From positions 514,224 through 578,223 of the forward strand of contig NZ_JACYHF010000003.1 in assembly GCF_016482685.1 (NCBI RefSeq): 64,000 nucleotides of DNA, read 5' to 3'. Positions within the stretch are counted from its first letter, which is position 1, and each line of letters starts with the position of its first letter. This stretch comes from Streptomyces sp. DSM 110735. GTDB taxonomy: Bacteria; Actinomycetota; Actinomycetes; Streptomycetales; Streptomycetaceae. The translations under genes were made by a program, and so were the position numbers. This document shows, piece after piece, positions 34,114 through 42,837 of the stretch. Below the pieces are notes generated by a model. The model was not told the DNA's origin and did not search any database. It worked only from the letters and a program-made list of their open reading frames with translations.

Positions 34114-34857
34114 ATGACGATCACCGCGAACGACCACCGTCCCGGCCGCCGGTCCGACGGCACCCCCGCCGAGACCCCCGGCACCTACGCCGACCTGGAC
34201 GGACTCATGGGGCTCATGACGGGCGACGAGAAGCACGGTCCGGCCGCCACCTCCACGCTGGACGTGCTGTGGGTGCTCTACGACCGGGTGCTGCGCGTCA
34301 CGCCGGAGCGGCAGGACGACCCCCGGCGGGACCGGTTCCTGCTGAGCAAGGGGCACGGGCCGATGGCGTACTACGCCGTGCTCGCCGCCAAGGGCTTCGT
34401 CCCCGTGGAGTGGCTGCCCGGTTTCGGCGGCTACGACTCGCCGCTCGGCCATCACCCCGACCGGGTGCTGGTGCCGGGCGCCGAGATCGGCAGCGGCTCG
34501 CTCGGGCACGGGCTGCCGATCGGCGTCGGGACCGCGCTCGGGCTGCGCGCGCAGGGGCTGCACGACCCGGCCGTGTGGGTGCTGATCGGGGACGCCGAGC
34601 TGGACGAGGGCAGCAATCACGAGGCGATCGCCTTCGCCGGGCCCGCCGGTCTCGACCGCCTGCACACGGTCGTCGTGGACAACTCCTCCGCCAGTCACGC
34701 GCGGCCCGGCGGGATCGCCGCCCGCTTCGAGGCGGCCGGCTGGTCCGCCGTGACCGTGGACGGGCGGGACCACGACGCCCTGTACGCCGCCTTCACCACC
34801 CCGCACCCCGGCCGCCCCCATGTGGTCGTGGCCCATGTCGAGCCGAAGAACGCCTGA
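34114..34857 (+). CDS. Transketolase N-terminal subunit (split transketolase)
   Basis: A 247-residue thiamine-diphosphate-binding half-transketolase. LLSKGHGPMAYYAVLAAKG, GSLGHGLPIGVGTALG and the TPP/Mg motif GDAELDEGSNHEA with VVVDNSS are seen. It lacks the pyrimidine-binding half, which is supplied by the next gene. Split pairs act in specialised sugar or aminosugar pathways or as back-up pentose-phosphate enzymes; no such pathway genes flank it. ATG 34114 gives the usual length. Confidence 0.9.
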   Translation: MTITANDHRPGRRSDGTPAETPGTYADLDGLMGLMTGDEKHGPAATSTLDVLWVLYDRVLRVTPERQDDPRRDRFLLSKGHGPMAYYAVLAAKGFVPVEWLPGFGGYDSPLGHHPDRVLVPGAEIGSGSLGHGLPIGVGTALGLRAQGLHDPAVWVLIGDAELDEGSNHEAIAFAGPAGLDRLHTVVVDNSSASHARPGGIAARFEAAGWSAVTVDGRDHDALYAAFTTPHPGRPHVVVAHVEPKNA

Positions 34858-34898
34858 TCTCCCTGATCTTGTGCTCACCAGTGGAAAGGCCCATCCCC

Positions 34899-35807
34899 AT
34901 GGAAACCATGCGTGACCGGTTCGCCCCCGTCGCCTCCCGGTTGCTGGAGGAGGACCCGCGTGTCGCGGTCCTGCTCGCGGAGATCGGCAAGGACGGCTTC
35001 TCCGAGGCGCTGCGCGCCCACCCCGACCGGGTGATCAACGTCGGCATCCGCGAACAGCTCCTGATCGGCGCCGCCGCCGGACTCGCGCTCACCGGACTCC
35101 GCCCGATCGTGCACACCTTCGCCAGCTTCCTCGTGGAGCGGCCCTTCGAACAGGTCAAGCTGGACCTGGGCCACCAGGACACCGGGGCGGTGCTGGTCAG
35201 CGCGGCCGCCTCCTTCGACTGGCCGACGGGAGGCGTCACCCACATGGCGCCCGGCGACATCGCCCTCCTCGACACCCTGGACGGCTGGACCCTGCATGTG
35301 CCCGGTCACCCCGACGAGGCGGAGACCCTGCTGCGGCACGCCGTCGCCGCCGGGGACGACAAGGTCTACGTCCGCCTCTCCCTCCAGGCCAACCGTGACC
35401 CGCTGACCGTCGACGGGGAGCACTTCCTCACGGTGCGCGAGGGGCGCGCCGGGGTCGTCCTCGCGGTGGGCCCGGTGCTGGACGCCGTTCTCGCCGCGAC
35501 GAAGGGGCTGGACGTGACCGTGCTCTACGCCACGACGGTACGACCCTTCGACGCGGCCGGACTGCGCCGCGCCACCGAGGCTGCCCGTCCCGACGTGGTC
35601 CTCGTGGAGCCGTACCTCGCCGGGACCTCGACGGCGGCTGTCAGCGAGGCACTGTCCGACGTACCGCACCGGGTGCTCGGTCTCGGTGTGGCCCGCCGCG
35701 AGCTGCGCCGGTACGGCACGATCGAGGAGCACGTGGCCGCGCACGGGCTGGACGCGGGGAGCCTGCGGGAGCGGATCGGAGCCTTCCTGGCGCCCGCCCG
35801 GGTGTGA
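34899..35807 (+). CDS. Transketolase C-terminal subunit (split transketolase)
   Basis: A 302-residue pyrimidine-binding/C-terminal half. RVINVGIREQLLIGAAAGLALTG contains the catalytic Glu, RPFEQVKLDL and THMAPGDIALL follow, and the C-terminal domain ends with a typical regulatory fold (VLYATTVRPFD, VLVEPYLAGT). It lies 41 bases after the N-terminal subunit gene; together they make one heterotetrameric enzyme. ATG 34899 has GGAAAGG about 9 bases upstream; ATG 34908 is an alternative. Confidence 0.9.
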   Translation: METMRDRFAPVASRLLEEDPRVAVLLAEIGKDGFSEALRAHPDRVINVGIREQLLIGAAAGLALTGLRPIVHTFASFLVERPFEQVKLDLGHQDTGAVLVSAAASFDWPTGGVTHMAPGDIALLDTLDGWTLHVPGHPDEAETLLRHAVAAGDDKVYVRLSLQANRDPLTVDGEHFLTVREGRAGVVLAVGPVLDAVLAATKGLDVTVLYATTVRPFDAAGLRRATEAARPDVVLVEPYLAGTSTAAVSEALSDVPHRVLGLGVARRELRRYGTIEEHVAAHGLDAGSLRERIGAFLAPARV

Positions 35808-35829
35808 GGAGCGGCGCCGAGCGGTGTGG

Positions 35830-36189
35830 TCAGCCCGCTTCGGGCGTTCCCAGTTCCGGGTGAGCCTCCAGCAGCCGGGGCGGAGCCGCCTGGCGCCAGG
35901 AGTCGGTGAGGATGGCGCGCAGCTCCGCCTCGTCGTCCAGCGCGGCTATGCGCGCCCGCACCCAGGCGAACTGGGCTTCGTGACCGGCGATCCAGAACTT
36001 CTCCGGCTCGGCCAGGACCAGTTCGTCGCGCTCCTCCTTGGGGCAGCGCACGGCGAGGGAGGTCTCCTCCTCGGGCAGCGTGGCGAACATCTTCCCGGCC
36101 ACCCGGAAGGTCGGCATGCTCCAGGCGGTCTTCTCCGTCACCTCCGGCAGGGACAGGGCGATCCGGCGTACGTCTTCTGCGTCCGTCAT
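35830..36189 (-). CDS. MmcQ/YjbR-family DNA-binding-like protein
   Basis: A 119-residue protein of the MmcQ/YjbR fold: VRRIALSLPEVTEKTAWSMPTFRVAGKMFATL at the start and RDELVLAEPEKFWIAGH, WVRARIAAL in the C-terminal half. The family folds like a double-wing DNA-binding domain but no general function is proven. Start ATG 36189; a GTG at 36213 would add 8 residues. Convergent with the transketolase genes. Confidence 0.85.
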   Translation of the reverse strand: MTDAEDVRRIALSLPEVTEKTAWSMPTFRVAGKMFATLPEEETSLAVRCPKEERDELVLAEPEKFWIAGHEAQFAWVRARIAALDDEAELRAILTDSWRQAAPPRLLEAHPELGTPEAG

Positions 36190-36219
36190 GCCACGCACGG
36201 TAACCCCTGCCACTGACAG

Positions 36220-36792
36220 TCATCCCGGGAGCGGATCGAGCCGCTTGTAGTACAGGGTCGTGGGGCGCGGGGTGCCGACCGTGTTCGTGGCGTAGTCCGG
36301 GATGGTGCCGACCCGGGTCCAGCCCGCCGTGTCGTACAGCCGCTCGGCGGGGCTGCCGGTCTCGGTGTCGAGGTGGAGGAGGGTGATCCCGCTGGTCGCG
36401 GCGGCGTGTTCGGCGGTGGTGAGGAGGCTGCGGGCCAGTCCCTGGCCGCGTGCGGAGGGGTGCACCATGAGCTTGACGACCTCGGCGCGGTGGCGGCCGT
36501 TGGGGAGGGTGGAGAAGGCGAGACCGATGGTGCCGACCACGCGGCCGAAACCCGCATCCTCCGCGCGGGCGTCGGCGTCCGTACGGCCGCCGCCATCCAC
36601 CGCCACCCACACCGCCAGCTCTCCTCGCGCCACCCCGTCCGCCCGCTCGCGCCACCAGGCCGTCGCCCGGGACCGGTCCAGCGGCGCGAGGAAGCCGACC
36701 GAGGCACCGGCGGCGACCGTGTCCGTGAGGAGGTGCGCCAACTCGGCGGCGCCGTCCCGCACTTGGGATGCGTCCCAGCGCAGCACGTTCAT
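36220..36792 (-). CDS. GNAT-family N-acetyltransferase
   Basis: A 190-residue GNAT protein. VVKLMVHPSARGQGLARSLLTTAEHAA is the acetyl-CoA pyrophosphate loop (motif A), and LHLDTETGSPAERLYDTAGWTRVGTIPDYA is motif B with the family's C-terminal strand. The substrate is not predictable. ATG 36792 overlaps the stop of the XRE-cupin gene by 4 bases, so the two are co-expressed, a frequent XRE-cupin/GNAT pairing. Confidence 0.9.
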   Translation of the reverse strand: MNVLRWDASQVRDGAAELAHLLTDTVAAGASVGFLAPLDRSRATAWWRERADGVARGELAVWVAVDGGGRTDADARAEDAGFGRVVGTIGLAFSTLPNGRHRAEVVKLMVHPSARGQGLARSLLTTAEHAAATSGITLLHLDTETGSPAERLYDTAGWTRVGTIPDYATNTVGTPRPTTLYYKRLDPLPG

Positions 36793-37358
36793 GGCCGTAC
36801 CACCGCCAGTACATAGCGAACCTCGTCGGATCCGGCGCAGCGGAACCTCGTCGGGCCGAAGACGCGCATCCGCAGGCAGTCGCCGGTGCCGAGGTGGTGC
36901 TCGGTGCCGTCGTCCGTCACGTCGAGCGCGCCGGACAGGACCCACAGGTGTTGTTCAAGACCCGGCACGGGCGGGCGGTCGTAGGCGATGTCGGCGCCGG
37001 GCGAGAGCCTGCCCTCGACCAGTTCGCCGCGCAGGGCCGGGTGCGGCGGGGACACGGCACGCCGGACGAAGCCCGAAGTGTGGTCGGCCCACACCTGCTG
37101 CCCCTCGGCGCGGACCACCGCGTCCGGTGCGGTCTCGACCTCGCTGAGCAGTTGGGACATCGTGCGGCCGTAGACGTGGCAGAGGCGGTTGAGGACGGCG
37201 GCGGTGGCGCTGGTCTCGGCGCGCTCGGTCCGCGAGAGCGTGGAGCGGCTGACCCCGCTGCGCTCGGCCAACTCGTCCAGGGACCAGCCGTGTTGGGTGC
37301 GCAGCGCGGACAGCCGGGCGCCGAGGCGGGCGTCGACGGGGTCGGGGTCGTGCCTCAT
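36789..37358 (-). CDS. XRE-cupin transcriptional regulator (GNAT-linked)
   Basis: A 189-residue protein with an N-terminal XRE helix-turn-helix (GARLSALRTQHGWSLDELAERSGVSRSTLSRTE) and a C-terminal cupin (EGRLSPGADIAYDRPPVPG, HLWVLSGALDV, HHLGTGDCLRMRV). It probably represses its own operon and senses a small molecule in the cupin. The start at 37358 (MRHDPDPVDA) is chosen because a 37-bp palindrome (37381-37417) occupies the position of the alternative ATG at 37388. Confidence 0.88.
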   Translation of the reverse strand: MRHDPDPVDARLGARLSALRTQHGWSLDELAERSGVSRSTLSRTERAETSATAAVLNRLCHVYGRTMSQLLSEVETAPDAVVRAEGQQVWADHTSGFVRRAVSPPHPALRGELVEGRLSPGADIAYDRPPVPGLEQHLWVLSGALDVTDDGTEHHLGTGDCLRMRVFGPTRFRCAGSDEVRYVLAVVRP

Positions 37359-37380
37359 GCCCGGTTGTCCCCTGTCCGGT

Positions 37381-37417
37381 TGTCTCATATCCGGGACGCT
37401 ATCCCTGATGTGAGACA
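37381..37417 (-). promoter_or_regulatory. 37-bp imperfect palindrome, likely autoregulatory operator
   Basis: Outer arms TGTCTCA (37381-37387) and TGAGACA (37411-37417) and inner GGGA/TCCC pairs match at 14 of the 16 outer positions of each arm. It lies 23 bases upstream of the chosen XRE-cupin start. Strong candidate for the operator of the XRE-cupin protein. Confidence 0.7.
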
Positions 37418-37434
37418 GGGGTGTTAAGGGCGCG

Positions 37435-38352
37435 TCACGCGGTCGAGTCCGCGGCTCGTGCCGCGCAGCCCAGGGCGTCGAGGACCGGGCGGATCAGGGG
37501 GTGGTCCTCGGCGCCGCGTCGTACGGCGGCGAAGACGCGGCGGGTGGGGGCGACGCCGTCCACGGGGCGTACGACCACACCAGTGAGGTCCATGCCGCGC
37601 AGCGCCGAGCGGGGTACGAGCGCGACGCCCGCGTCCGCCGAGGCCAGGGCGACGACGGCGCGGAAGTCGTCGGAGGAGTGCTCCAGACGGGGCTGGAATC
37701 CGGCGCTCTCGCAGGCGAGGACGACCACGTCGTGGCAGGGGTTGCCGGGGTACGGGCCGATCCAGGGGTCCTTGGCGAGGTCCGCGAGGGGGATGACGGG
37801 GGCGTCCGCGAGGCGGTGCGCGACGGGTACGACCGCGTCGAACGGCTCGGCGTACAGCGGGACATGGGTGAGGCGCGGGTCGTCGGCGGGCGGCGCGCCC
37901 CGGTACTCGACCGTCACCGCGACGTCCACCTGCCGGTCGAGGAGCATCCGCAGGCTCTCGTCACCCTCGGCGTCCTGGACGCGGATGCCGATACCGGGTG
38001 CGGAGCGGGCGAGCCGGGTCACGGCGGGCGCCACGACCCCGGCGATGCCGGTCGCGAACGCCGCCAGGGTGACGGTGCCCGCCTCCCCCTTGCCGTAGGC
38101 GGCCAGCTCGGCCTCGGCGCGTTCCAACTGGGCGAGGACGAGATTGGTGTGGCCGAGCAGGATCTCCCCTGCCGGGGTGAGCCGTACGCCCTTCGCGGAC
38201 CGGTCCACCAAGCGGTGACCGGTCTCCTGCTCCAGCGCGGTGAGCTGCTGGGAGACGGCGGAGGGGGTCAGATAGAGCGCGGCGGCGGCCGCCGTGACCG
38301 TCCGGTGGTCGGCGACCGCACGGAGGATGTGGAGCCGCCGAGCCTCGATCAT
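37435..38352 (-). CDS. LysR-family regulator next to threonine catabolic genes
   Basis: A 305-residue LysR protein: LHILRAVADHRTVTAAAAALYLTPSAVSQQLTALEQETG is the DNA-binding part; the co-inducer domain follows (GTVTLAAFATGIAGVVAPAV, DVAVTVEYRG). It is encoded on the same strand downstream of kbl, separated by two hairpins. The same tdh-kbl-LysR order exists in other Streptomyces as far as recalled. ATG 38352 (MIEARRLHIL) fits the family; in-frame ATGs at 38361 and 38379 are alternatives, none with a clear ribosome site. Confidence 0.88.
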   Translation of the reverse strand: MIEARRLHILRAVADHRTVTAAAAALYLTPSAVSQQLTALEQETGHRLVDRSAKGVRLTPAGEILLGHTNLVLAQLERAEAELAAYGKGEAGTVTLAAFATGIAGVVAPAVTRLARSAPGIGIRVQDAEGDESLRMLLDRQVDVAVTVEYRGAPPADDPRLTHVPLYAEPFDAVVPVAHRLADAPVIPLADLAKDPWIGPYPGNPCHDVVVLACESAGFQPRLEHSSDDFRAVVALASADAGVALVPRSALRGMDLTGVVVRPVDGVAPTRRVFAAVRRGAEDHPLIRPVLDALGCAARAADSTA

Positions 38353-38461
38353 GAGGACCATTATCGCAAGGGACCGCATGTTTTCGGCCGCGCCTCGGGA
38401 TGGGACCGGGGTGGACCCGGGGCGGGACCACAGGGCGGGACCACATGTGCCCGGCCAACAG

Positions 38462-38487
38462 GTCCGCACGACATCCCCTGTGCGGAC
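38462..38487. terminator. Hairpin between kbl and the LysR gene
   Basis: GTCCGCAC (38462-38469) and GTGCGGAC (38480-38487) form an 8-bp stem with a 10-base loop, directly beside the larger hairpin at 38491-38529. It could be part of a double terminator after kbl or an operator for the LysR gene. Confidence 0.55.
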
Positions 38488-38490
38488 AAG

Positions 38491-38529
38491 ACATGTGGCC
38501 GCCCCCTACAGCTCGGGGCGGCCACCTGT
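38491..38529 (-). terminator. Strong hairpin terminator downstream of kbl
   Basis: The arms GTGGCCGCCCC (38495-38505) and GGGGCGGCCAC (38515-38525) are perfect; extending outwards gives 15-base arms with one mismatch. It begins 35 bases past the kbl stop. The outer part of the arm contains ACATGTGG, one of the CACATG-type repeats of this window. Confidence 0.85.
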
Positions 38530-38563
38530 CTTCAGGCGTGTGCTTCGGCCTTCGGCCGTCGGA

Positions 38564-39763
38564 TCAGCCCTGCAGCGCGGCGCGGGCCGCGACGAAGGCG
38601 TCCACCGCGCGGTTGACGTCCTCCGTGGAGTGCGCGGCCGAGAGCTGGACGCGGATGCGGGCCTGGCCCTGCGGGACGACCGGGTAGGAGAAGCCGATCA
38701 CGTAAACGCCGCGCTCCAGGAGCAGCTCGGCCATGCGGCCCGCCTCTGAGGCGTCACCGATCATGACGGGCGCGATGGCGTGGTCGCCGGGGAGGATGTC
38801 GAAGCCCTCCTCGGTCATGCGGCTGCGGAACAGGGCGGTGTTCTCGGCCAGGCGGACGCGCAGGTCGTCGGCGGACTCCAGCAGGTCGAGGACCTTCAGG
38901 GAGGCGGCGGCGATGACCGGGGCGAGGGTGTTGGAGAACAGGTAGGGGCGCGAGCGCTGGCGCAGCAGGGCGACGATCTCGGCGCGGGCGGCGACGTAGC
39001 CGCCGGAGGCGCCGCCGAGGGCCTTGCCGAGGGTGCCGGTGATGATGTCGACGCGGTCCATGACGCCGTGCAGCTCGGGGGTGCCGCGGCCGGTGGGGCC
39101 GACGAAGCCGACGGCGTGCGAGTCGTCGACCATGACCATCGCGTCGTAGCGGTCGGCGAGGTCGCAGATCTCGGCGAGCGGGGCGACGTAGCCGTCCATG
39201 GAGAAGACGCCGTCGGTGACGATGAGCTTGCGCCGCGCGCCGCCCGCCGTCGCCTCCTTGAGCTGGGTCTCCAGGTCCGCGAGGTCGCGGTTGGCGTAAC
39301 GGAAGCGGCGGGCCTTGGACAGGCGGATGCCGTCGATGATGGAGGCGTGGTTGAGGGCGTCGGAGATCACCGCGTCCTCGGCGCCGAGCAGGGTCTCGAA
39401 GACACCGCCGTTGGCGTCGAAGCAGGAGGAGTAGAGGATCGTGTCCTCCTGGCCGAGGAACGCCGACAGGCGCGCCTCCAGCTCCTTGTGGACCTCCTGG
39501 GTGCCGCAGATGAAGCGGACGGAGGCCATGCCGTAGCCCCAGCGGTCCAGCGCCTCGTGGGCGGCGGCGACCACGTCGGGGTGGTCGGCGAGGCCGAGGT
39601 AGTTGTTGGCGCAGAAGTTGAGGACCTCGCCGGGGCGGCCGCCGGCGGTGACGGCGACGGTCGCGGACTGCGGGGTGCCGATGACGCGCTCGGGCTTGTG
39701 CAGACCGGCGGCGCGGATCTCGTCGAGGGTGGCGCGCAGGTCGTCGCGCACGGAGTCGAACAT
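38564..39763 (-). CDS. kbl: Glycine C-acetyltransferase (2-amino-3-ketobutyrate CoA ligase)
   Basis: A 399-residue PLP enzyme of the alpha-oxoamine synthase family. [64 protein letters not shown] and the PLP Lys in [14 protein letters not shown] are diagnostic for Kbl. It splits 2-amino-3-ketobutyrate with CoA to glycine and acetyl-CoA, the second step of threonine breakdown. It follows tdh by 65 bases on the same strand. Confidence 0.96.
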   Translation of the reverse strand: MFDSVRDDLRATLDEIRAAGLHKPERVIGTPQSATVAVTAGGRPGEVLNFCANNYLGLADHPDVVAAAHEALDRWGYGMASVRFICGTQEVHKELEARLSAFLGQEDTILYSSCFDANGGVFETLLGAEDAVISDALNHASIIDGIRLSKARRFRYANRDLADLETQLKEATAGGARRKLIVTDGVFSMDGYVAPLAEICDLADRYDAMVMVDDSHAVGFVGPTGRGTPELHGVMDRVDIITGTLGKALGGASGGYVAARAEIVALLRQRSRPYLFSNTLAPVIAAASLKVLDLLESADDLRVRLAENTALFRSRMTEEGFDILPGDHAIAPVMIGDASEAGRMAELLLERGVYVIGFSYPVVPQGQARIRVQLSAAHSTEDVNRAVDAFVAARAALQG

Positions 39764-39828
39764 GGGGTGGGCTCCTCTGAAGGTGCTGACGGGTGTAGGG
39801 GGTGTCGCGGTCCCCGCCGGGTGCGGGG

Positions 39829-40857
39829 TTACGCGGTCCAGTCGAGGATGACCTTGCCGCCGGTGCCGCTCGCCGCGTCCTCGAAGGCGGCGTCGAAGTC
39901 ACGGTAGTCGTACCGGCCGGTGATCACGGGCGTGAGGTCGAGACCGCCTTCGAGCAGCACCGACATCGCGTACCAGGTCTCGAACATCTCCCGGCCGTAG
40001 ATGCCCTTGAGGGTGATCATCGAGGTGACGATCCTGGCCCAGTCCACCGGGAACTCCTGCGACGGCAGGCCGAGCATGGCGATCCGGCCGCCGTTGGTCA
40101 TGTTGGCGATCATGTCCTGCAGTGCCTCGGCGCGGCCGGACATCTCCAGGCCGATGTCGAAGCCCTCGCGCAGACCCAGCTCGCGCTGTCCGTCCGCGAT
40201 GGTGGAGTGCGAGACGTTGAGGGCGAGGCTCGCGCCGATCTTGCGGGCCAGCGCGAGGCGCTCCTCGCTGACGTCGGTGACGACGACGTTGCGGGCACCG
40301 GCGTGCCGGGCGACGGCGGCGGCCATCAGACCGATCGGGCCCGCGCCGGTGATCAGCACGTCCTCGCCGACCAGCGGGAAGGAAAGCGCCGTGTGCACGG
40401 CGTTGCCGAACGGGTCGAAGATGGCGGCCACATCGAGATCGACCGGAACACGGTGCACCCACACATTGGTGGCGGGCAGCACCACATATTCCGCGAACGC
40501 GCCGTCGCGCCCCACACCAAGGCCGATGGTGGCCCGGCACAGGTGGCGGCGCCCTGCCAGACAGTTGCGGCACTTGCCGCACACCAGGTGACCCTCGCCG
40601 CTGACCCGGTCACCGACGCTGATCTCGGTGACGTCGCGGCCGAGTTCCGCGACCTCGCCGACGAACTCGTGGCCGAGCACGAGCGGGGTGCGCACAGCCT
40701 GCTGCGCCCAGCCGTCCCAGTTCCGGATGTGCAGGTCGGTGCCGCAGATACCGGTCCGCATGACCTTGATCAGTACGTCACCGGGGCCCACGGTGGGCTC
40801 GGGCACGTCCGTGAGCCAGAGCCCGGGCTCCGCCTTGTCCTTGACCAGCGCCTTCAA
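39829..40857 (-). CDS. tdh: L-threonine 3-dehydrogenase
   Basis: A 342-residue zinc medium-chain dehydrogenase. Catalytic zinc ligands in [16 protein letters not shown] and GHEFVGEV; structural-zinc cysteines in [14 protein letters not shown]; the cofactor fold is [22 protein letters not shown]. It oxidises threonine to 2-amino-3-ketobutyrate for Kbl. The conserved [15 protein letters not shown] begins at a TTG codon (40857) with AGGAG 8 bases upstream; no ATG or GTG fits as well. The rare TTG start may lower translation. Confidence 0.94.
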   Translation of the reverse strand: MKALVKDKAEPGLWLTDVPEPTVGPGDVLIKVMRTGICGTDLHIRNWDGWAQQAVRTPLVLGHEFVGEVAELGRDVTEISVGDRVSGEGHLVCGKCRNCLAGRRHLCRATIGLGVGRDGAFAEYVVLPATNVWVHRVPVDLDVAAIFDPFGNAVHTALSFPLVGEDVLITGAGPIGLMAAAVARHAGARNVVVTDVSEERLALARKIGASLALNVSHSTIADGQRELGLREGFDIGLEMSGRAEALQDMIANMTNGGRIAMLGLPSQEFPVDWARIVTSMITLKGIYGREMFETWYAMSVLLEGGLDLTPVITGRYDYRDFDAAFEDAASGTGGKVILDWTA

Positions 40858-41182
40858 CGCTACGGCTCCTGAGGGTGAGGCCCGGCCACGCGGGCACACC
40901 GAAAGGGGCCGCACCGGGTCGGAGAGGTGGAATCACCCTGCAATCTGCCGTATGCGCGGGTCCGGGTCCATCGAGCTTTTCTTAACCGGAGCCTCAGCTC
41001 CGCTTCACGCCTTGCGGGGACTGGGCTCCGGGGCGGACGAGGGGTTTCTATGACCGGTTTGGGCGCGACTCGTTCGGAGCAGCGGTGGGCTTGCCGGGGC
41101 GGGGTGCCGCCGGTTCGGGCGGGGTGCCGGTGCCGTTGCCGGTGTGCTGTCGGGGCGGGGCGGGGCGTGCCGTGCCGTTCGT
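40858..41182. other. Intergenic region between tdh and the conservon GAF gene
   Basis: These 325 bases hold the tdh promoter. Around 40930-40990 the composition is less GC-rich (CTTTTCTTAACC). A small hairpin CGGAGC-CTCA-GCTCCG lies at 40987-41002. From 41080 on, the DNA is a G-rich low-complexity run (GGGGCGGGGTGCC repeats). No gene is supported. Confidence 0.5.
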
Positions 41183-41758
41183 TCAGAGGGGCAGGCCGTC
41201 GGTGGCGGACCGTTCGATGCGGCCGGTGAGTTCGACGGCGAGGGCCTTGATGGTGTCCAGGCCCGACTGGCCCCAGGAGCGGGGGGATGTGTCCGCCGCG
41301 CACACGGTGCCCAGCACCATGCCGGAGCTGTCGATGAGGGGGGCGCCGAGGTAGGAGCGGATGCCGAGGTCGTCCACGACGGGGTTCCCGGCGAAGCGCG
41401 GATAGTCGCGCACGTCCTCCAGCACGAGCGCCTTGCGGCGGACCACCACATGGGGGCAGAAGCCGTGTTCGCGGGGGAGCACCCGGCCGACCTCGGGCCT
41501 GGTGCCGTCCTCTCGGACGAGGGGCGCCACGGCGGGACTGCTCAGCCCGGCGAAGAACTGATGCTCCTCGCCGACGAAGTTGACCATGGCGTACGGCGCG
41601 CCGGTGAGCAGGGCGAGGTGGTCCGCGTAGACGTCGAGCGCGGGTTCGGGGCGTTCCCCGAGACCCATGCGGCGCAGCTTGGCCGTCCGGGCGGGCGCCT
41701 CCTTGTCCTCCGGGGTGAGCAGCAGGCCACGGACACGGCGGGCCGGCTCGTACATCAT
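41183..41758 (-). CDS. GAF-domain protein of the conservon
   Basis: A 191-residue protein made of one GAF domain: LDVYADHLALLTGAPYAMVNFVGEEHQFFAGL, HGFCPHVVVRRKALVLEDVRDYPRFAGNP, GIRSYLGAPLIDSSGMVLGTVCAAD. The HGFCPH segment resembles GAF domains that can hold a redox centre or small ligand. It is last in the cvnA-D operon; some conservons instead end with a cytochrome P450. Likely acts with the CvnD GTPase or CvnA kinase as an input or output module (inference). Confidence 0.88.
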   Translation of the reverse strand: MMYEPARRVRGLLLTPEDKEAPARTAKLRRMGLGERPEPALDVYADHLALLTGAPYAMVNFVGEEHQFFAGLSSPAVAPLVREDGTRPEVGRVLPREHGFCPHVVVRRKALVLEDVRDYPRFAGNPVVDDLGIRSYLGAPLIDSSGMVLGTVCAADTSPRSWGQSGLDTIKALAVELTGRIERSATDGLPL

Positions 41759-41815
41759 GACCGGGCTCCGTGGCGGTGGGCGTACCTCATGGGGCGACTC
41801 CAGGGCTGTGTGCGG

Positions 41816-41905
41816 TGGTCACATGTGGGCGAGTCATATGTGGGCGGCGGGGCGGCGCATATGTGGGCTGGATACATGTGTGGCGGTCACATGTGGGCGC
41901 TGTGG
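41816..41905. repeat. Cluster of five CACATGTGGGCG-like repeats
   Basis: Five near copies (CACATGTGGGCG, CATATGTGGGCG, CATATGTGGGCT, ACATGTGTGGCG, CACATGTGGGCG) sit within 90 bases between cvnD and the GAF gene, running into the last codons of cvnD (final residues His-Met). Related elements occur at 38440-38500, 43520-43800 and 57331-57369. Confidence 0.75.
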
Positions 41906-42486
41906 CGTGGCGCGGGCGCGGGGGTGTGGGCGATGAGATGGCGTACGAGGGTGAGCAGGGTCTGTACGCCGGAGCTGGAGATACGGGCGTCGCACGGCAC
42001 CACCGGTGTCCCGGGACCGAGGTCGAGAGCCGCGCGCACCTCGTCGGGGTCGTAGCGGAAGGCTCCGTCGAACTCGTTGACGGCGATGATGAAGCCCAGT
42101 CCGCGTTCCTCGAAGAAGTCCACGGCGGCGAAGCACTCCTCCAGGCGGCGGGTGTCGGCGAGGACGACCGCGCCGAGCGCGCCCTCACAGAGCTCGTCCC
42201 ACATGAACCAGAACCGCTCCTGCCCGGGCGTGCCGAACAGGTACAGCACGTGCTCCGGATCGAGGGTGATCCGCCCGAAGTCCATGGCGACGGTCGTCTC
42301 GACCTTGTTCTCGACGCCGTCGAGGTTGTCGGTGGCCGCGCCGACCGTGGTCAGCAGCTCCTCCGTGCTGAGCGGCGCGATCTCGCTGACCGCTCCCACG
42401 AAGGTGGTCTTGCCGACCCCGAACCCGCCCGCCACCAGGATCTTGAGCGCGGTGGGGAAAGGGTCAGAGCTGTCGTCGTAGTCCAT
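41887..42486 (-). CDS. cvnD: CvnD-type Ras-like GTPase
   Basis: A 199-residue small GTP-binding protein: P-loop GGFGVGKTTFVGAVSE, switch-II LFGTPGQERFWFMWDE, and the altered specificity motif NEFD. Conservon GTPases pair with the roadblock protein CvnB. Its start overlaps the end of cvnC by 23 bases, as in most conservons. The C-terminal APAPRHSAHM is outside the domain and formed by the CACATG repeats. Confidence 0.94.
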   Translation of the reverse strand: MDYDDSSDPFPTALKILVAGGFGVGKTTFVGAVSEIAPLSTEELLTTVGAATDNLDGVENKVETTVAMDFGRITLDPEHVLYLFGTPGQERFWFMWDELCEGALGAVVLADTRRLEECFAAVDFFEERGLGFIIAVNEFDGAFRYDPDEVRAALDLGPGTPVVPCDARISSSGVQTLLTLVRHLIAHTPAPAPRHSAHM

Positions 42487-42835
42487 CGAGCACTGCCTCC
42501 AGCAGAGACCGGTCAGTGGGGTTGTGGTGGAAGGCGGGGGGCTTGGTGGTGAGCGCCCCGCAGTCGACGAGGTCCGAGAGCAGCACCTTGGTGACGGCGG
42601 CGGGGAGTCTCAGGTGCGCGGCGACCTCGGCGACCGTGAGGGGTCCGCGGCACAGGTCGATCGCCTGGGCGTACTCGGGACCGAGGTAGCCGAGCGGGGC
42701 GACGCCGGTGGCCCTCACCTGGGAGATGAGGTCCAGGGCGACGGTCGGTTCGGTGCGGCCGTTGCTGACGGTGAACGGTCTGACCAGTCGCCCGGCCGCG
42801 TCGTCCAGCCAGGGCCCGTCGCCGGCCGTCGTCAC
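42464..42835 (-). CDS. cvnC: CvnC-type DUF742 protein
   Basis: A 123-residue DUF742 protein with a winged-helix-like fold: RLVRPFTVSNGRTEP, LDLISQVRAT, ICLCRGPLTVAEVAAHL-like segment (DLCRGPLTVAEVAAHLRLP), VTKVLLSDLVDCGAL and PTDRSLLEAVLDGL. It is an invariant conservon member, thought to help assemble the signalling complex at the membrane. GTG 42835 overlaps the region just after the cvnB stop. Confidence 0.92.
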   Translation of the reverse strand: MTTAGDGPWLDDAAGRLVRPFTVSNGRTEPTVALDLISQVRATGVAPLGYLGPEYAQAIDLCRGPLTVAEVAAHLRLPAAVTKVLLSDLVDCGALTTKPPAFHHNPTDRSLLEAVLDGLRRQL

Positions 42836-42837
42836 GC

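Noticed and set aside
41816..41905. CACATGTGG repeats considered as a CRISPR array
   Set aside because: Units are about 12 bases, unevenly spaced, imperfect, with no unique spacers of fixed length and no cas genes.
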